DNA of 64,000 nt, from contig NZ_LZRD01000002.1 in assembly GCF_001687325.1 (NCBI RefSeq), positions 310,001-374,000 of the forward strand. Direction: 5' to 3'. A program made the translations under genes and the position numbers. Source of the DNA: Streptomyces sp. PTY087I2 (GTDB taxonomy: Bacteria; Actinomycetota; Actinomycetes; Streptomycetales; Streptomycetaceae). Below are positions 1-9,025 of the stretch, piece by piece (position 1 is the first letter of the stretch; each line of letters begins with the position of its first letter). The notes beneath the pieces are model-generated. The model made no database searches and was not told the DNA's origin. It was given only the letters and a program-made list of their open reading frames with translations.

Positions 1-2036
1 GACCGTCCTGGTGGACGCCGACGTCGACGAACGCGCCGAACGCGGCCACGTTCGTCACGACGCCCTCCAGCACCATGCCCGGCTCCAGGTCGCCGATCTT
101 CTCGACGCCCTCCTTGAAGGTCGCCGTGCGGAAAGCGGGTCGGGGGTCGCGCCCCGGCTTCTCCAGCTCCTTGAGGATGTCCGTCACGGTCGGCAGCCCG
201 AACATGTCGTCCACGAAGTCCGCCGCGCGCAGCGCCCGGAGGGCGTCCGTGTTGCCGATCAGCGAAGCCACCTCGCCGCCCGCGCTCTTCCCCATCCGGC
301 GCACCACCGGGTAGGCCTCCGGGTGCACGCTGGAACCGTCCAGCGGGTCGTCGCCGCCCCGGATCCGCAGGAAGCCCGCGCACTGCTCGTACGCCTTCGG
401 ACCGAGGCGCGCCACGTCCTTGAGCGCCTTGCGGGACCGGAACGGGCCGTTGGCGTCCCGGTGCGCCACGATGTTCTCCGCGAGGCCCGAGCTGATCCCC
501 GAGACCCGTGAAAGCAGCGGCGCGGAAGCGGTGTTGACGTCCACGCCGACGCCGTTCACACAGTCCTCGACGACCGCGTCCAGGGACCGCGAGAGCTTCA
601 CCTCGGACAGGTCGTGCTGGTACTGGCCGACGCCGATCGACTTCGGGTCGATCTTCACCAGCTCGGCCAGCGGGTCCTGGAGCCGCCGCGCGATGGACAC
701 CGCGCCGCGCAACGACACGTCCATGTCGGGCAGTTCCTGCGAGGCGAACGCGGAGGCGGAGTACACCGAGGCACCCGCCTCCGAGACCATCACCTTCGTG
801 AGCTTCAACTCCGGGTGCTTGTCGATCAGTTCACCCGCGAGCTTGTCCGTCTCACGGGACGCGGTGCCGTTCCCGATCGCGATCAGGTCGACCGCGTGCT
901 CCTTCGCGAGGTGCGCGAGCTTCGCCAGCGCCTGGTCCCACTTGTTGGCGGGCACATGCGGGTGGACCACATCGGTGGCCACCACCTTGCCGGTGGCGTC
1001 GACGACCGCGACCTTCACGCCCGTACGGAAACCGGGGTCCAGGCCCAGCGTGGCCCGCGTCCCGGCCGGGGCGGCGAGCAGCAGATCCCGCAGGTTCGAG
1101 GCGAAGACGCGCACCGCCTCGTCCTCCGCCGCCGTACGCAGCCTCAGCCGCAGATCGATGCCCAGGTGCACCTGGATCCGGGTCCGCCAGGCCCAACGCA
1201 CGGTGTCGCCCAGCCACTTGTCGCCCGGCCGGCCCCGGTCGGCGATGCCGAAGCGGCGGGCGACCATGTTCTCGTACGCGGACGGGCCCGGCTGCTCGGC
1301 CGCCTCGGGCCCGTCCGGCTCCAGGACCAGGTCGAGTACGTTCTCCTTCTCGCCGCGCAGCATCGCGAGCACCCGGTGCGAGGGCAGCGCGGTGAACGGC
1401 TCGGCGAAGTCGAAGTAGTCGGCGAACTTCGCGCCCGCCTCCTCCTGGCCCTCACGCACCTTCGCCGCCAGCCGCCCGCGCGTCCACATGCGCTCACGCA
1501 GCTCGCCGGTCAGGTCGGCGTCCTCGGAGAACCGCTCGGTGAGGATCGCGCGTGCGCCCTCCAGGGCGGCAGCCGCGTCCGCCACCCCCTTGTCGCCGTC
1601 CACGAACGCGGCGGCAGCGGCGAGCGGATCGACCGACGGGTCGCCGAGCAGCCCGTCCGCCAGCGGTTCGAGCCCCGCCTCCCGGGCGATCTGCGCCTTG
1701 GTGCGCCGCTTGGGCTTGAACGGCAGATAGATGTCCTCCAGGCGCGCCTTGGTCTCGGCCGCCCGGATGCTCGCCTCCAACGCCGTGTCGAGCTTGCCCT
1801 GTTCGCGTACGGAATCGAGGATCGCCGTACGCCGCTCCTCCAGCTCCCGCAGATAGCGCAGCCGTTCCTCCAGCGTGCGCAGCTGCGCATCGTCGAGGGA
1901 TTCGGTCGCCTCCTTGCGGTAGCGCGCGATGAACGGCACGGTCGATCCGCCGTCGAGCAGCTCGACCGCCGCTCTGACCTGTCGCTCACGTACGCCGAGC
2001 TCCTCGGCGATCCTGCCTTCGATGGACGTCGTCACG
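1..2036 (-). CDS. tex: Tex-family transcription accessory protein (partial, 3' end off the left edge)
   Basis: Tex is a nucleic-acid-binding protein built from an N-terminal helical region, a YqgF-like core, helix-hairpin-helix units and a C-terminal S1 domain. It is linked to transcription and RNA metabolism. The 678 codons seen here start at GTG 2036 (VTTSIEGRIAEELGV), show the family motif TVPFIARYRKEATE near the N terminus, the YqgF-like stretch LGLDPGFRTGVKVAVVDATG in the middle and helix-hairpin-helix text (SRVSGISSGLAENIVAHRD) further on. They run into the start of the S1 domain (NVAAFGAFVDVG), so the rest lies outside the window. No strong ribosome site precedes the GTG, so the start rests on homology of the first residues. 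It is transcribed away from the neighbour at 3107 and no operon partner is visible. Confidence 0.93.
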
Positions 2037-2237
2037 GTTTTCCCGACTCGCCTTCTCGTACTGGCTGTGCTGGCCGTGCTCGGGTCGCGATGAGCACGTA
2101 TCTGCTTGCCGGGGGCATCACCCCGGGCCTGCATTGTGCCGCGTGGCCGGGGGCCGTGTCGCGTGACCTCGGGCAACACGCCCGGGAGCCCCGACGCGGT
2201 GCGCGGGGGCCCGGGCGGTGCCGGGGTCCGTCCCGGG

Positions 2238-3107
2238 TCAGCCCCGGCCGGTCGCCGAGGCCGGGAACGCGCCCGCCGCCGCGGCCGTGAAGAGGAAGCC
2301 GCGGGCGAGTTCGGTGAGCCGCTCCACGCCTTCCGCGCCCAGGTGTTCGTACGGGGCGATGTCCATGCGGTCCGTCGCCTCCTCGACCCCGGCGCGCAGC
2401 GCGGTGCCGGCCTCGGTCAGCGCCAGCTCCTCGCCGACCGCGAGCAGTCCGCGCCCCCGCAGCCGCTCGGACGCCGCCTCCCAGTCGGTGCGGCGCCAGC
2501 CCCGGGAGGACAGGATCCAGCGGATCGCCATGCCCTTGCCGGTCGCCGTGTGGCTGACGAGCGACTCCAGCGGGTCGAGACCGGCCGTGAGCAGCGCGGC
2601 CAGGTGGGCGTCGCCCCGGTGCTCGCGGAGCAGGGTCGCGGCATGCCAGAACGCCAGGTGCGGTTCCTCGGGCACCGGCAGCTCCGCGTGCGCGGCGTAC
2701 AGCGGGCGGGCGTGCGGGGTGCAGGCCTCGGTGGCGCGCAGGGCGAGCCGGGCCGCCTCCGCCATCTCGTCGGAGGCGATGATCTCCTCGCCGAGCAGTC
2801 GCCGCAGCGTCGCGTCCGCCGCCCGCAGCCGGGCTTCGAGGACCACCTCGGGGGAGGCGGTCTCCCAGACGGCCGGTACATGGCGGGCCACCAGCGCGGG
2901 GTTGAAGTTGTAGAAGGTGGCGCCGACGGTCCCCGCGCCCACGGCGCCGAGCGCGGCGGCGCGGGTGGCGAAGTAGGCGGCGATGGAGTCCTCGATGCCG
3001 ATCTTCGCCATCTCCGTGCCCAGGTCGGGGGAGAAGAAGAGGCAGGAGTGCAGCGGGTTGACGGCGTTGTGGCAGCGGCGCTCCGCGCGGGCCGGGAGAG
3101 TACTCAT
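2238..3107 (-). CDS. SCO6745-family conserved protein, function unknown
   Basis: A 289-residue soluble protein resembling what is known in streptomycetes as the SCO6745 family; no activity is established. Visible text includes CHNAVNPLHSCLFFSPD near residue 12, an alanine-rich helical middle and a C-terminal part (LRGRGLLAVGEELALTEAGT) that reads like a small winged-helix fold, so a transcriptional or ligand-binding role is possible but unproven. The ATG at 3107 follows a 16-bp perfect inverted repeat at 3118-3133 by only about 10 bases, implying a very short leader and control by a TetR-type repressor acting there. Its neighbours (tex downstream, enoyl-CoA hydratase upstream on the same strand) do not define a pathway. 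Confidence 0.75.
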   Translation of the reverse strand: MSTLPARAERRCHNAVNPLHSCLFFSPDLGTEMAKIGIEDSIAAYFATRAAALGAVGAGTVGATFYNFNPALVARHVPAVWETASPEVVLEARLRAADATLRRLLGEEIIASDEMAEAARLALRATEACTPHARPLYAAHAELPVPEEPHLAFWHAATLLREHRGDAHLAALLTAGLDPLESLVSHTATGKGMAIRWILSSRGWRRTDWEAASERLRGRGLLAVGEELALTEAGTALRAGVEEATDRMDIAPYEHLGAEGVERLTELARGFLFTAAAAGAFPASATGRG

Positions 3108-3117
3108 GCCCGCACGT

Positions 3118-3133
3118 TACCGACTGGTCGGTA
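3118..3133. promoter_or_regulatory. Candidate TetR-type operator
   Basis: TACCGACTGGTCGGTA is a perfect inverted repeat of TACCGAC/GTCGGTA around a 2-bp centre. It sits immediately upstream of the start of the gene ending at 2238 and would overlap its promoter. The half-site resembles sites bound by TetR-family repressors. The regulator is not identified; the only TetR in the window is at 38.5 kb. Confidence 0.5.
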
Positions 3134-3170
3134 CGACGTGGAACCCCGGGGGAGGGCCGGCTCCCTTTGA

Positions 3171-3213
3171 ACCGGGCCGACACCGGGCCGACACCGGGCC
3201 GACACCGGGCCGA
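3171..3213. repeat. Short tandem repeat, four copies of an 11-bp unit
   Basis: ACCGGGCCGAC is repeated head to tail at 3171, 3182, 3193 and 3204, the last copy lacking its final base. It lies in the gap between the genes at 2238-3107 and 3258-4022, upstream of the operator. It may be simple slippage sequence; a role is not evident. Confidence 0.8.
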
Positions 3214-3257
3214 TGGCCGGCCCGGGGCGGACCGATGGCGGGCCAGGAGCCGCCACA

Positions 3258-4022
3258 TCACCCGGTAGGGCCCGTGGTGTAGGTGAACCGCGGCGCGCGC
3301 CGCTCCAGGAACGCGGCGACGCCCTCCGCCGTGTCCGTGCTGCCGCGCGCCTCGGCGGCCCAGTGGGCGTCCCGGTCCGTCCGGCCCGCGGTGAACTCCT
3401 TCGCCGCGGCCTGCGTCAGCTGCGACCGGGACGCCAGCACCCGTACGTACTCCTCCACCCGCTTGTCGAGGCCGCCGGGCGGCAGCACCTCGTCGACCAG
3501 GCCGGTGCGCAGCGCCCGTTCCGTGCCGATCAGCTCGCCGGAGAACAGCAGATGCTTCGCCGTGCCCGGGCCGACGAGGGCGACCAGACGCCGGGTCGAG
3601 GACGCCGGGTAGACGATGCCGAGCTTGGCCGGGGTGACCCCGAAGGAGGCCCCCTCCTCCGCGAACCGCAGATCGCAGGCGGCCGCGAGCTGACCGCCGC
3701 CGCCCACGCAGTAGCCGCGCACCGCTGCCAGCGTCGGCCGGGGGAACGCGGCGAGCGCCTCCTCGGCCTCAACCGCCAGGCCCTGGGCCGTGTCCGCGGT
3801 CTCCCGCAGCGTCGAGATGTCGGCCCCGGCGCAGAAGGTGTCCCCGGCCCCGGTCAGCACCAGCACCCTGACCTCCGGATCGGCCGCCAGCCGCTCCAGC
3901 AGCTCCGGCAGGCTCCGCCACATCGCGGTGGTCATCGCGTTCCGTTTGGCGGGGTTCGTGATCACGACGGTGGCGACGCCGCGCTCGACGGACGTGCTCA
4001 GGCGGGGTTCCGTACGGTCCAT
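3258..4022 (-). CDS. Enoyl-CoA hydratase/isomerase family protein
   Basis: A crotonase-fold enzyme of 254 residues, the usual length. Such proteins hydrate or isomerise enoyl-CoA thioesters in the cytoplasm. The oxyanion-hole segments are visible: NPAKRNAMT near residue 23 and FCAGADIS near residue 63, followed by the glycine-rich helix start VRGYCVGGGGQLAAACDLRFA near residue 100. At the positions that carry the two catalytic glutamates in crotonases the text is less clear (TPAKLGIVYP), so it could be a specialised member rather than a fatty-acid beta-oxidation hydratase. It starts with ATG at 4022, back to back with the HdeD-like gene on the other strand. No acyl-CoA dehydrogenase or thiolase lies nearby, so the substrate is open. 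Confidence 0.88.
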   Translation of the reverse strand: MDRTEPRLSTSVERGVATVVITNPAKRNAMTTAMWRSLPELLERLAADPEVRVLVLTGAGDTFCAGADISTLRETADTAQGLAVEAEEALAAFPRPTLAAVRGYCVGGGGQLAAACDLRFAEEGASFGVTPAKLGIVYPASSTRRLVALVGPGTAKHLLFSGELIGTERALRTGLVDEVLPPGGLDKRVEEYVRVLASRSQLTQAAAKEFTAGRTDRDAHWAAEARGSTDTAEGVAAFLERRAPRFTYTTGPTG

Positions 4023-4102
4023 GCGCCGGATGCTATCCCCACGGTTCGAACCTATGATCAGGAAGGGGTCGCGAGCCGGGCACGCACCGTGAGGAGCTGT
4101 CG

Positions 4103-4726
4103 ATGAACGGACCCACCACCGAGGGCAGGAAGCTCAGCCGCAGTTTCGGCTGGCTGGCGCTGCTGGGCACGCTGCTGGTGATCGCGGGCATCATCGGGCT
4201 CGTCTACACCGGTGTGGCGACCCTCACCTCGATGCTGCTCTTCGGCTGGCTGCTGCTCGTCGGAGGACTGGTCGGGCTGCTGCACGCGATCGAGTCGCGC
4301 GGCACGAGCTACTTCTGGCTGGGCGTGGTGGTAGCGGCCCTCAACATCGCCGCGGGCGTCGTCGTCATCAAGCACCCCCAGGGCACCGCCGAGGCGCTGA
4401 CCATGTTCGCCGCCCTGCTCTTCCTGACCGGAGGGGTCTTCCGGCTCGTCGGCAGCGTCGTGGTGCGCGGCCCGCAGATGGGGTGGACGCTGCTACAGGG
4501 AGCCTTCGGCCTGCTGCTGGGCCTGCTGGTGCTGTTCGACTGGCCGCACAGCAGCCTGTACGTGCTCGGCTGCTTCTTCTCGCTGGCGCTGCTGTTCGAC
4601 GGACTCGGCCTGATCGCCATCGGCATCGGCGGCCGACGTATCGTCAGCATGGTTTCGGAGCGGCTCGATGAGACAGTCCCGACCGCGGACGAGTCGATCG
4701 CGGCACCAGAAGACGAGCAGAAGTAG
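4103..4726 (+). CDS. HdeD-family (DUF308) integral membrane protein
   Basis: A 207-residue membrane protein with about six hydrophobic helices between residues 15 and 185 and a charged acidic tail (ESIAAPEDEQK). The paired short helices with FGWLLLVGGLVGLLHAIESRG and FAALLFLTGGVFRLVGSVV are typical of HdeD/DUF308 proteins. In E. coli HdeD is tied to acid resistance; in actinobacteria the role is unknown. The ATG at 4103 has a GAGGAG ribosome site about 8 bases upstream. It is followed by the RsbW-like gene on the same strand after 145 bp, so a stress-related transcription unit is possible. Confidence 0.85.
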   Translation: MNGPTTEGRKLSRSFGWLALLGTLLVIAGIIGLVYTGVATLTSMLLFGWLLLVGGLVGLLHAIESRGTSYFWLGVVVAALNIAAGVVVIKHPQGTAEALTMFAALLFLTGGVFRLVGSVVVRGPQMGWTLLQGAFGLLLGLLVLFDWPHSSLYVLGCFFSLALLFDGLGLIAIGIGGRRIVSMVSERLDETVPTADESIAAPEDEQK

Positions 4727-4871
4727 TCACCCGGTCATCAGCGACCTACAGGTTTGGTCGAATAGCGCCGATACCTGGCTACTTCCGGTCAGTGGCACGG
4801 TCCGGACCAAGCCATTCCCACACTCTTTACTCGACGGTCAGTGCAGTGCGAGTGAGAGCTGGTGCCGGACG

Positions 4872-5327
4872 ATGGAGAGCCTCGGGAGTGCCCCTGCCGA
4901 TCCCGTGTCGTACGAGGGGGTGTGGCGCTTCACCGCCCCCGCCGTGGAGGCGTCCGTGCCCAGCGCCCGGCACGCCGTACGCGACCTGCTCGGCAGGCAG
5001 GGCGTGCCGATCGAGGACGACATCCTCCAGGGGCTTCTGCTGATCGTCTCGGAGCTGGTCACCAACGCCGTCAAGCACGCGGCGCTGCTCTCGCCCGAGC
5101 TGGCCGTCGAGGTGGCCATCGGCGCCGACTGGGTCAGGGTCTCGGTCGAGGACAACCACCCCTACCGCCCCACCGCCCTGGAGACGGACTACGCCCAGAC
5201 CGGCGGCCGGGGACTGCTGCTGGTCAAGGTGGTCACCGCGGAGGCGGGCGGCACCTGCGACGTCGAGCACACCGCGAGCGGCGGGAAGATCATCTGGGCG
5301 GCGCTGCCGTTGAAGACGCAGCTCTGA
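4872..5327 (+). CDS. ATP-binding protein, RsbW-like anti-sigma/serine kinase fold
   Basis: A 151-residue stand-alone HATPase domain of the RsbW/SpoIIAB type, very numerous in streptomycetes. The N box is visible as LIVSELVTNAVKHA (about residues 57-70), the G1 box as VSVEDNHPYRP and the G2 region as TGGRGLLLVKVV near residue 115. Such proteins bind ATP and either phosphorylate an anti-sigma antagonist or sequester a sigma factor; no partner gene is adjacent, so the target is unknown. I chose ATG 4872 because the domain begins just after it; the frame stays open further upstream but that part has no domain-like text. It follows the HdeD-like membrane gene, which would fit a stress-response context. 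Confidence 0.85.
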   Translation: MESLGSAPADPVSYEGVWRFTAPAVEASVPSARHAVRDLLGRQGVPIEDDILQGLLLIVSELVTNAVKHAALLSPELAVEVAIGADWVRVSVEDNHPYRPTALETDYAQTGGRGLLLVKVVTAEAGGTCDVEHTASGGKIIWAALPLKTQL

Positions 5328-5430
5328 CCGCCCCGTACGCGACGGTACGCCCGCCTCCGGACGCCTCCGCACGGAACTCCGTACGCCACCGGTCCGGCCC
5401 CCCGCCCCCCGTACGCGACCGGGCCGAGGG

Positions 5431-6030
5431 TCACCAGCCCGCCGAGGGCCCCGTCAGTTCACGGATCGCCGGCCGCGCCGCGTCCAGCACCGTCATGAAC
5501 CACGCCGAGAACGGGTCGTCCGCGTGCCGCCTCTCCAGCTCGGACGCCGTCACGAAGGCGGTCTCGCCGACCTCCTCCGGGTCCGGTTCCAGGGCCTCCT
5601 GCGCCATTCCCACGAACAGGTGGTTGAACTCCTGCTCCACCAGGCCCGACGCCGGGTCCGGGTGGTTGTAGCGCACGGTGCCCGCCTCGGCCAGCAGCGA
5701 CGGCGAGACGCCCAGCTCCTCGTACGTACGCCGGGCGGCGGCCGCGAACGGGGACTCGCCCGGGTAGGGGTGTCCGCAGCAGGTGTTCGACCAGACACCG
5801 GGGGAGTGGTACTTGCCGAGTGCCCGGCGCTGGAGCAGCAGCCGCCCCTGCTCGTCGAAGAGGAACACGGAGAACGCGCGGTGCAGCTGCCCGGGGGCCT
5901 GGTGGGCCGCCAGCTTCTCCGCGGTGCCGATGGTGGTGCCGTTCTCGTCGACCAGTTCGAGCATGATCGCTTCTGCGGTGCCGTTCGACGAGCTGTGCGT
6001 CGCGGTGGCTGGTGTGGTCGGCATACCCAT
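5431..6030 (-). CDS. idi: Isopentenyl-diphosphate delta-isomerase, type I
   Basis: Interconverts isopentenyl and dimethylallyl diphosphate, supplying both building blocks for prenyl chains, here probably including those used by the hopanoid genes 10 kb away. It is a 199-residue Nudix-fold protein that closely matches my recollection of the S. coelicolor Idi. The catalytic cysteine lies in TCCGHP (Cys85, the cysteine before GHP), the Nudix-type helix in RRTYEELG, and the metal/acid glutamates in EQEFNHLF. ATG 6030 (MGMPTT) was chosen; the second ATG at 6024 is equally possible and gives the length known for the family. The frame runs further upstream but that part is not domain-like. The type I enzyme needs a divalent metal and no flavin. 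Confidence 0.95.
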   Translation of the reverse strand: MGMPTTPATATHSSSNGTAEAIMLELVDENGTTIGTAEKLAAHQAPGQLHRAFSVFLFDEQGRLLLQRRALGKYHSPGVWSNTCCGHPYPGESPFAAAARRTYEELGVSPSLLAEAGTVRYNHPDPASGLVEQEFNHLFVGMAQEALEPDPEEVGETAFVTASELERRHADDPFSAWFMTVLDAARPAIRELTGPSAGW

Positions 6031-6165
6031 CCTTCGCTTTGGTCCCCGGCCTCGTGCGCCGGGCCCCTGGAGTCCGGTCAAGTCTGCCGTACAAAAGCCG
6101 CTTGTCCGCACTCCGGGGCCGGGCATGTCCGGCCCGCCGCACCCCGCGACCGGACGGACGGGCCG

Positions 6166-6690
6166 TCAGACGCCGAAAGCCGCCGGATAGCGGATCAGGC
6201 CCGCCGGAACAGGAACGGAATCGTCCAGTACCAGCGCCATCATCGCCTCGTCCGGCACCTCGAAACCTGGCCGGATCCCGTAGCGCGAGGCCGGACCGAA
6301 ACCGAAGCGCGGGTAGTACTCGGGATGACCGAGCACCAGCACCAGCGCCTCACCGCGCATCCGGGCGGCGTCCAGCACCGCCCGCACCACGGCCTGCCCC
6401 GCCCCCTGCCGCTGGTAGGAGGGGACCGTGGCCACCGGGGCGAGGGCGAGCGCCGGGGCGTCGCCGACCTGGCAGCGGGTGAGCAGCGCGTACGCCGCGA
6501 TGGACCCGTCCGGGGCCTCGGCGACGTAACTCAGCTCCGGCAGCCACGCCTCGGCGTCGGCCCGCAGGGCGTCCACGAGGTTCGCCTCGTCCTGGGTGGG
6601 GAACGCGGCGGTGTTGACGCCGTGGACGGTCGCACGGTCCGCCGGGGTCTCCGGGCGGGTGGTCCACCGGGGGTCGGTGTGGTCGGTCAA
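6166..6690 (-). CDS. GNAT-family N-acetyltransferase
   Basis: A 174-residue GNAT protein that transfers an acyl group from acyl-CoA to an unknown amine. Visible parts: an N-terminal strand TTRPETPADRATVHGVNTAAF, the acetyl-CoA-binding segment ALAPVATVPSYQRQGAGQAVV around residues 82-102 (signature R-Q-G-A-G-Q), and the later LVLGHPEYYPRFGFGPA typical of the group that includes YhbS-like proteins. I place the start at TTG 6690, which follows AAGG by a suitable distance and begins the domain; the frame upstream is open but not protein-like. It lies between idi and the cation transporter on the same strand without tight coupling. Confidence 0.85.
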   Translation of the reverse strand: MTDHTDPRWTTRPETPADRATVHGVNTAAFPTQDEANLVDALRADAEAWLPELSYVAEAPDGSIAAYALLTRCQVGDAPALALAPVATVPSYQRQGAGQAVVRAVLDAARMRGEALVLVLGHPEYYPRFGFGPASRYGIRPGFEVPDEAMMALVLDDSVPVPAGLIRYPAAFGV

Positions 6691-6803
6691 CGTGGAACCC
6701 TTGCGTGAAAGGAGTTCCGGCCCGGTCCGGCGAGGAGGGGACCCGGCCCGGAACCCGGGAGACGGGGAAGGAGCCGGTGGGGGCGGCGCCCCCGCCCCAT
6801 CGC

Positions 6804-7745
6804 TCAGTGGCAGAGATGCGCCTCGTGCTCCGCGTGACCGCTCGGCTCCAGCTGGAAGGTGCAGTGTTCCACGTCGAAGTGGTCCCCGAGGCAGCCCTGA
6901 AGCTCGTGCAGCACCTTCTCGTGCCCTACCGAGTCGAGCATGTCCTGGCGCACCACCACATGGGCGGAGAGCACCGGCATCCCCGAGGTGATCGTCCAGG
7001 CGTGCAGGTCGTGGACGTCCAGCACCCCGGGCAGGGCCGTGATGTGGGCCCGTACCTCCGCCATGTCCACGCCCTTGGGGGCCGCCTCCAGCAGCACGTT
7101 CAGGGTCTCCCGCAGCAGCTTGACCGTCCGGGGGACGATCATCAGGCCGATCACCAGCGAGGCGATCGGGTCGGCGGCCTGCCAGCCGGTCGCCATGATG
7201 ATCCCCGCCGAGACGATCACGGCGATCGAGCCCAGGGTGTCGGCCATCACCTCCAGATAGGCGCCCCGCACATTCAGGCTCTCCTTCTGCCCGCGCATCA
7301 GCAGCGACAGGGAGACGACGTTGGCCACCAGGCCGACCGCGGCGAACGCGATGGCGAGTCCGCCCTTCGTCTCGGCCGGGGTGATGAACCGCTCGACCGC
7401 CTCGAAGACCAGATAGCCGCCGACCCCCAGGAGCAGCAGACAGTTCGCGAGCGCCGCCAGGATCTCCGCGCGGGCGAAGCCGAAGGTCCGGTTCGGACCG
7501 GCCGGGCGGTTCGCGAAGTGGATGGCGAGCAGCGCCATCCCGAGTCCCAGGGCGTCGGTGGCCATGTGGGCGGCGTCCGCGATCAGGGCGAGGGAGTCGG
7601 AGAGCACGCCGCCGACGATCTCCATGACCATCACGCTCAGCGTGATCGCCAGGGCGATCCGGAGCCGTCCCCGGTGCGCGGCGGCCGCCGTTCCGGTCGG
7701 AGGCGGCCCGCCGTGCGTATGCCCGTGATCGTGGCCAGCCCCCAT
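6804..7745 (-). CDS. Cation diffusion facilitator (CDF) transporter
   Basis: A 313-residue inner-membrane antiporter, probably exporting zinc or another divalent metal. It has a histidine-rich N terminus (HDHGHTHGG), six membrane helices between about residues 28 and 200, and a cytoplasmic C-terminal domain that again carries histidines (DVEHCTF and the final HAEHEAHLCH). The metal-site motif in helix 2 is HMATD (HxxxD), but in helix 5 it reads EVMAD, glutamate in place of the usual histidine, which may shift metal preference. The ATG at 7745 precedes a gap of 180 bp to galE that contains a strong hairpin, so it is probably expressed separately. Confidence 0.9.
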   Translation of the reverse strand: MGAGHDHGHTHGGPPPTGTAAAAHRGRLRIALAITLSVMVMEIVGGVLSDSLALIADAAHMATDALGLGMALLAIHFANRPAGPNRTFGFARAEILAALANCLLLLGVGGYLVFEAVERFITPAETKGGLAIAFAAVGLVANVVSLSLLMRGQKESLNVRGAYLEVMADTLGSIAVIVSAGIIMATGWQAADPIASLVIGLMIVPRTVKLLRETLNVLLEAAPKGVDMAEVRAHITALPGVLDVHDLHAWTITSGMPVLSAHVVVRQDMLDSVGHEKVLHELQGCLGDHFDVEHCTFQLEPSGHAEHEAHLCH

Positions 7746-7858
7746 GCGAAACGCCTCCAGGTCCGTAGGACACGCCGGGGCACAACCGCCCCGGTCAGGC
7801 CCAGTGAACTACGGGTGGGGGGTATGGGGCAACACGGGACTGAACACCGTTGTCATCT

Positions 7859-7893
7859 GCTCTGACCTGCGGAAATGGTTCGCAGGTCAGAGC
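7859..7893 (-). terminator. Strong hairpin downstream of galE
   Basis: A perfect 13-bp inverted repeat (GCTCTGACCTGCG / CGCAGGTCAGAGC) with a 9-base loop, 33 bp past the galE stop codon. There is no T-tract, which is common for terminators in this group of bacteria. It also lies 114 bp upstream of the CDF transporter, so an operator role cannot be excluded. Confidence 0.6.
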
Positions 7894-7926
7894 GTTGACA
7901 CGATCAAGGACGCCGCCCGGAGCCGA

Positions 7927-8904
7927 TCAGGGACGGGCCTCGGGGTGGTGCAGGCACCAGCCCTCCCACGCCGACTCGACCATCTCGCGCACGCCCCGCC
8001 CGGCCGTCCAGCCCAGCTCCTCCGTGATCCGCGCGGCCGACGCCACCGCCTTCGGCGCGTCCCCGGCCCGGCGCGGCTCGACGACCGGCTTCAGGTCGCT
8101 CCCCGTCACCTCGCCGATCACGTCCGCCAGCTCCCGTACCGAGACGCCCTCGCCCCGGCCGACGTTCAGCGTCAGATCGCCCGCGCCCGTCTCGTCCAGC
8201 CGCCGCGCGACCGCGAGGTGCGCCTCCGCCAGATCGGCGACATGGATGTAGTCGCGGATACAGGTGCCGTCCGGCGTCGGGTAGTCGTCACCGAAGATCC
8301 GCGGGGCCTCGCCGTGCGTCAGCCGCTCGAACATCATCGGCACGATGTTGAAGACCCCGGTGTCCGCCAGCTCCGGCGCGGCCGCCCCCGCCACGTTGAA
8401 GTACCGCAGGCAGGCGGTCGAGAGCCCGTGCGCCTTGCCGGTGGCCCGCACCAGCCACTCACCGGTGAGCTTCGTCTCGCCGTACGGGTTGATGGGGAGG
8501 CAGGGCGTCTCCTCCGTGATGAGGTCCACGTCCGGTACGCCGTACACGGCCGCCGAGGACGAGAAGAGGAAGCGCCGCACCCCCGCCGCGACCACGGCCT
8601 CCAGCAGGACGGCAAGGCCCGCGACGTTCTCCCGGTAGTACAGCAGCGGCTGCTCCACGGACTCGCCGACCTGCTTCTTCGCCGCGAGATGCACCACACC
8701 GCTCACCGCGTGCCCGGCCAGCACCCGGTCCAGCAGGGCCCGGTCGGAAGCGGAGCCCTCCACCAGCGTGACGGCGTCCGGCAGCCGCTCGACGACGCCG
8801 CTGGAGCGGTCGTCGAGCACCACGACCCGCTCGCCCGCCGCGACCATGGCCCGCGCCACGTGTGCCCCGATGTAACCCGCCCCGCCTGTGATCAGCCATG
8901 TCAT
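7927..8904 (-). CDS. galE: UDP-glucose 4-epimerase
   Basis: An extended SDR enzyme of 325 residues that interconverts UDP-glucose and UDP-galactose in the cytoplasm. The NAD-binding motif is GGAGYIGAH at residues 7-15, the catalytic site is NPYGETK (YxxxK), preceded by the serine in LFSSSAAVYG, and the family text RYFNVAGA and RDYIHVADLAEAHL is present. ATG 8904 starts directly at the Rossmann fold. It is transcribed divergently from the CDP-alcohol operon starting at 9146, with a 241-bp shared control region; a role in giving sugar nucleotides to the glycosyltransferase of that operon is plausible but inferred only from position. Confidence 0.95.
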   Translation of the reverse strand: MTWLITGGAGYIGAHVARAMVAAGERVVVLDDRSSGVVERLPDAVTLVEGSASDRALLDRVLAGHAVSGVVHLAAKKQVGESVEQPLLYYRENVAGLAVLLEAVVAAGVRRFLFSSSAAVYGVPDVDLITEETPCLPINPYGETKLTGEWLVRATGKAHGLSTACLRYFNVAGAAAPELADTGVFNIVPMMFERLTHGEAPRIFGDDYPTPDGTCIRDYIHVADLAEAHLAVARRLDETGAGDLTLNVGRGEGVSVRELADVIGEVTGSDLKPVVEPRRAGDAPKAVASAARITEELGWTAGRGVREMVESAWEGWCLHHPEARP

Positions 8905-8985
8905 GACCGCCAGCCTAAGCGCAGCCCTCGTACGGCCCGCCTCCGCGGGTTTGTGGGCCGGGCCCCCGATCGATGATGATGATCG

Positions 8986-9025
8986 CGAACGGCGCCCGAC
9001 TGTCGCAGGTCCACCCGAACGGCGC
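8986..9025. promoter_or_regulatory. Two direct repeats in the galE / CDP-alcohol operon divergent promoter region
   Basis: CGAACGGCGC occurs at 8986-8995 and again at 9016-9025, exactly 30 bp apart, about three helical turns. They sit in the 241-bp region between galE (start 8904, minus) and the operon starting at 9146 (plus), so they could be a dimer-of-dimers binding site for a shared regulator. No regulator is identified and chance is possible in GC-rich DNA. Confidence 0.35.

Noticed and set aside
3171-3213. Tandem 11-bp units considered as a CRISPR or iteron array
   Set aside because: No spacers, units far too short for CRISPR, and no replication genes nearby.
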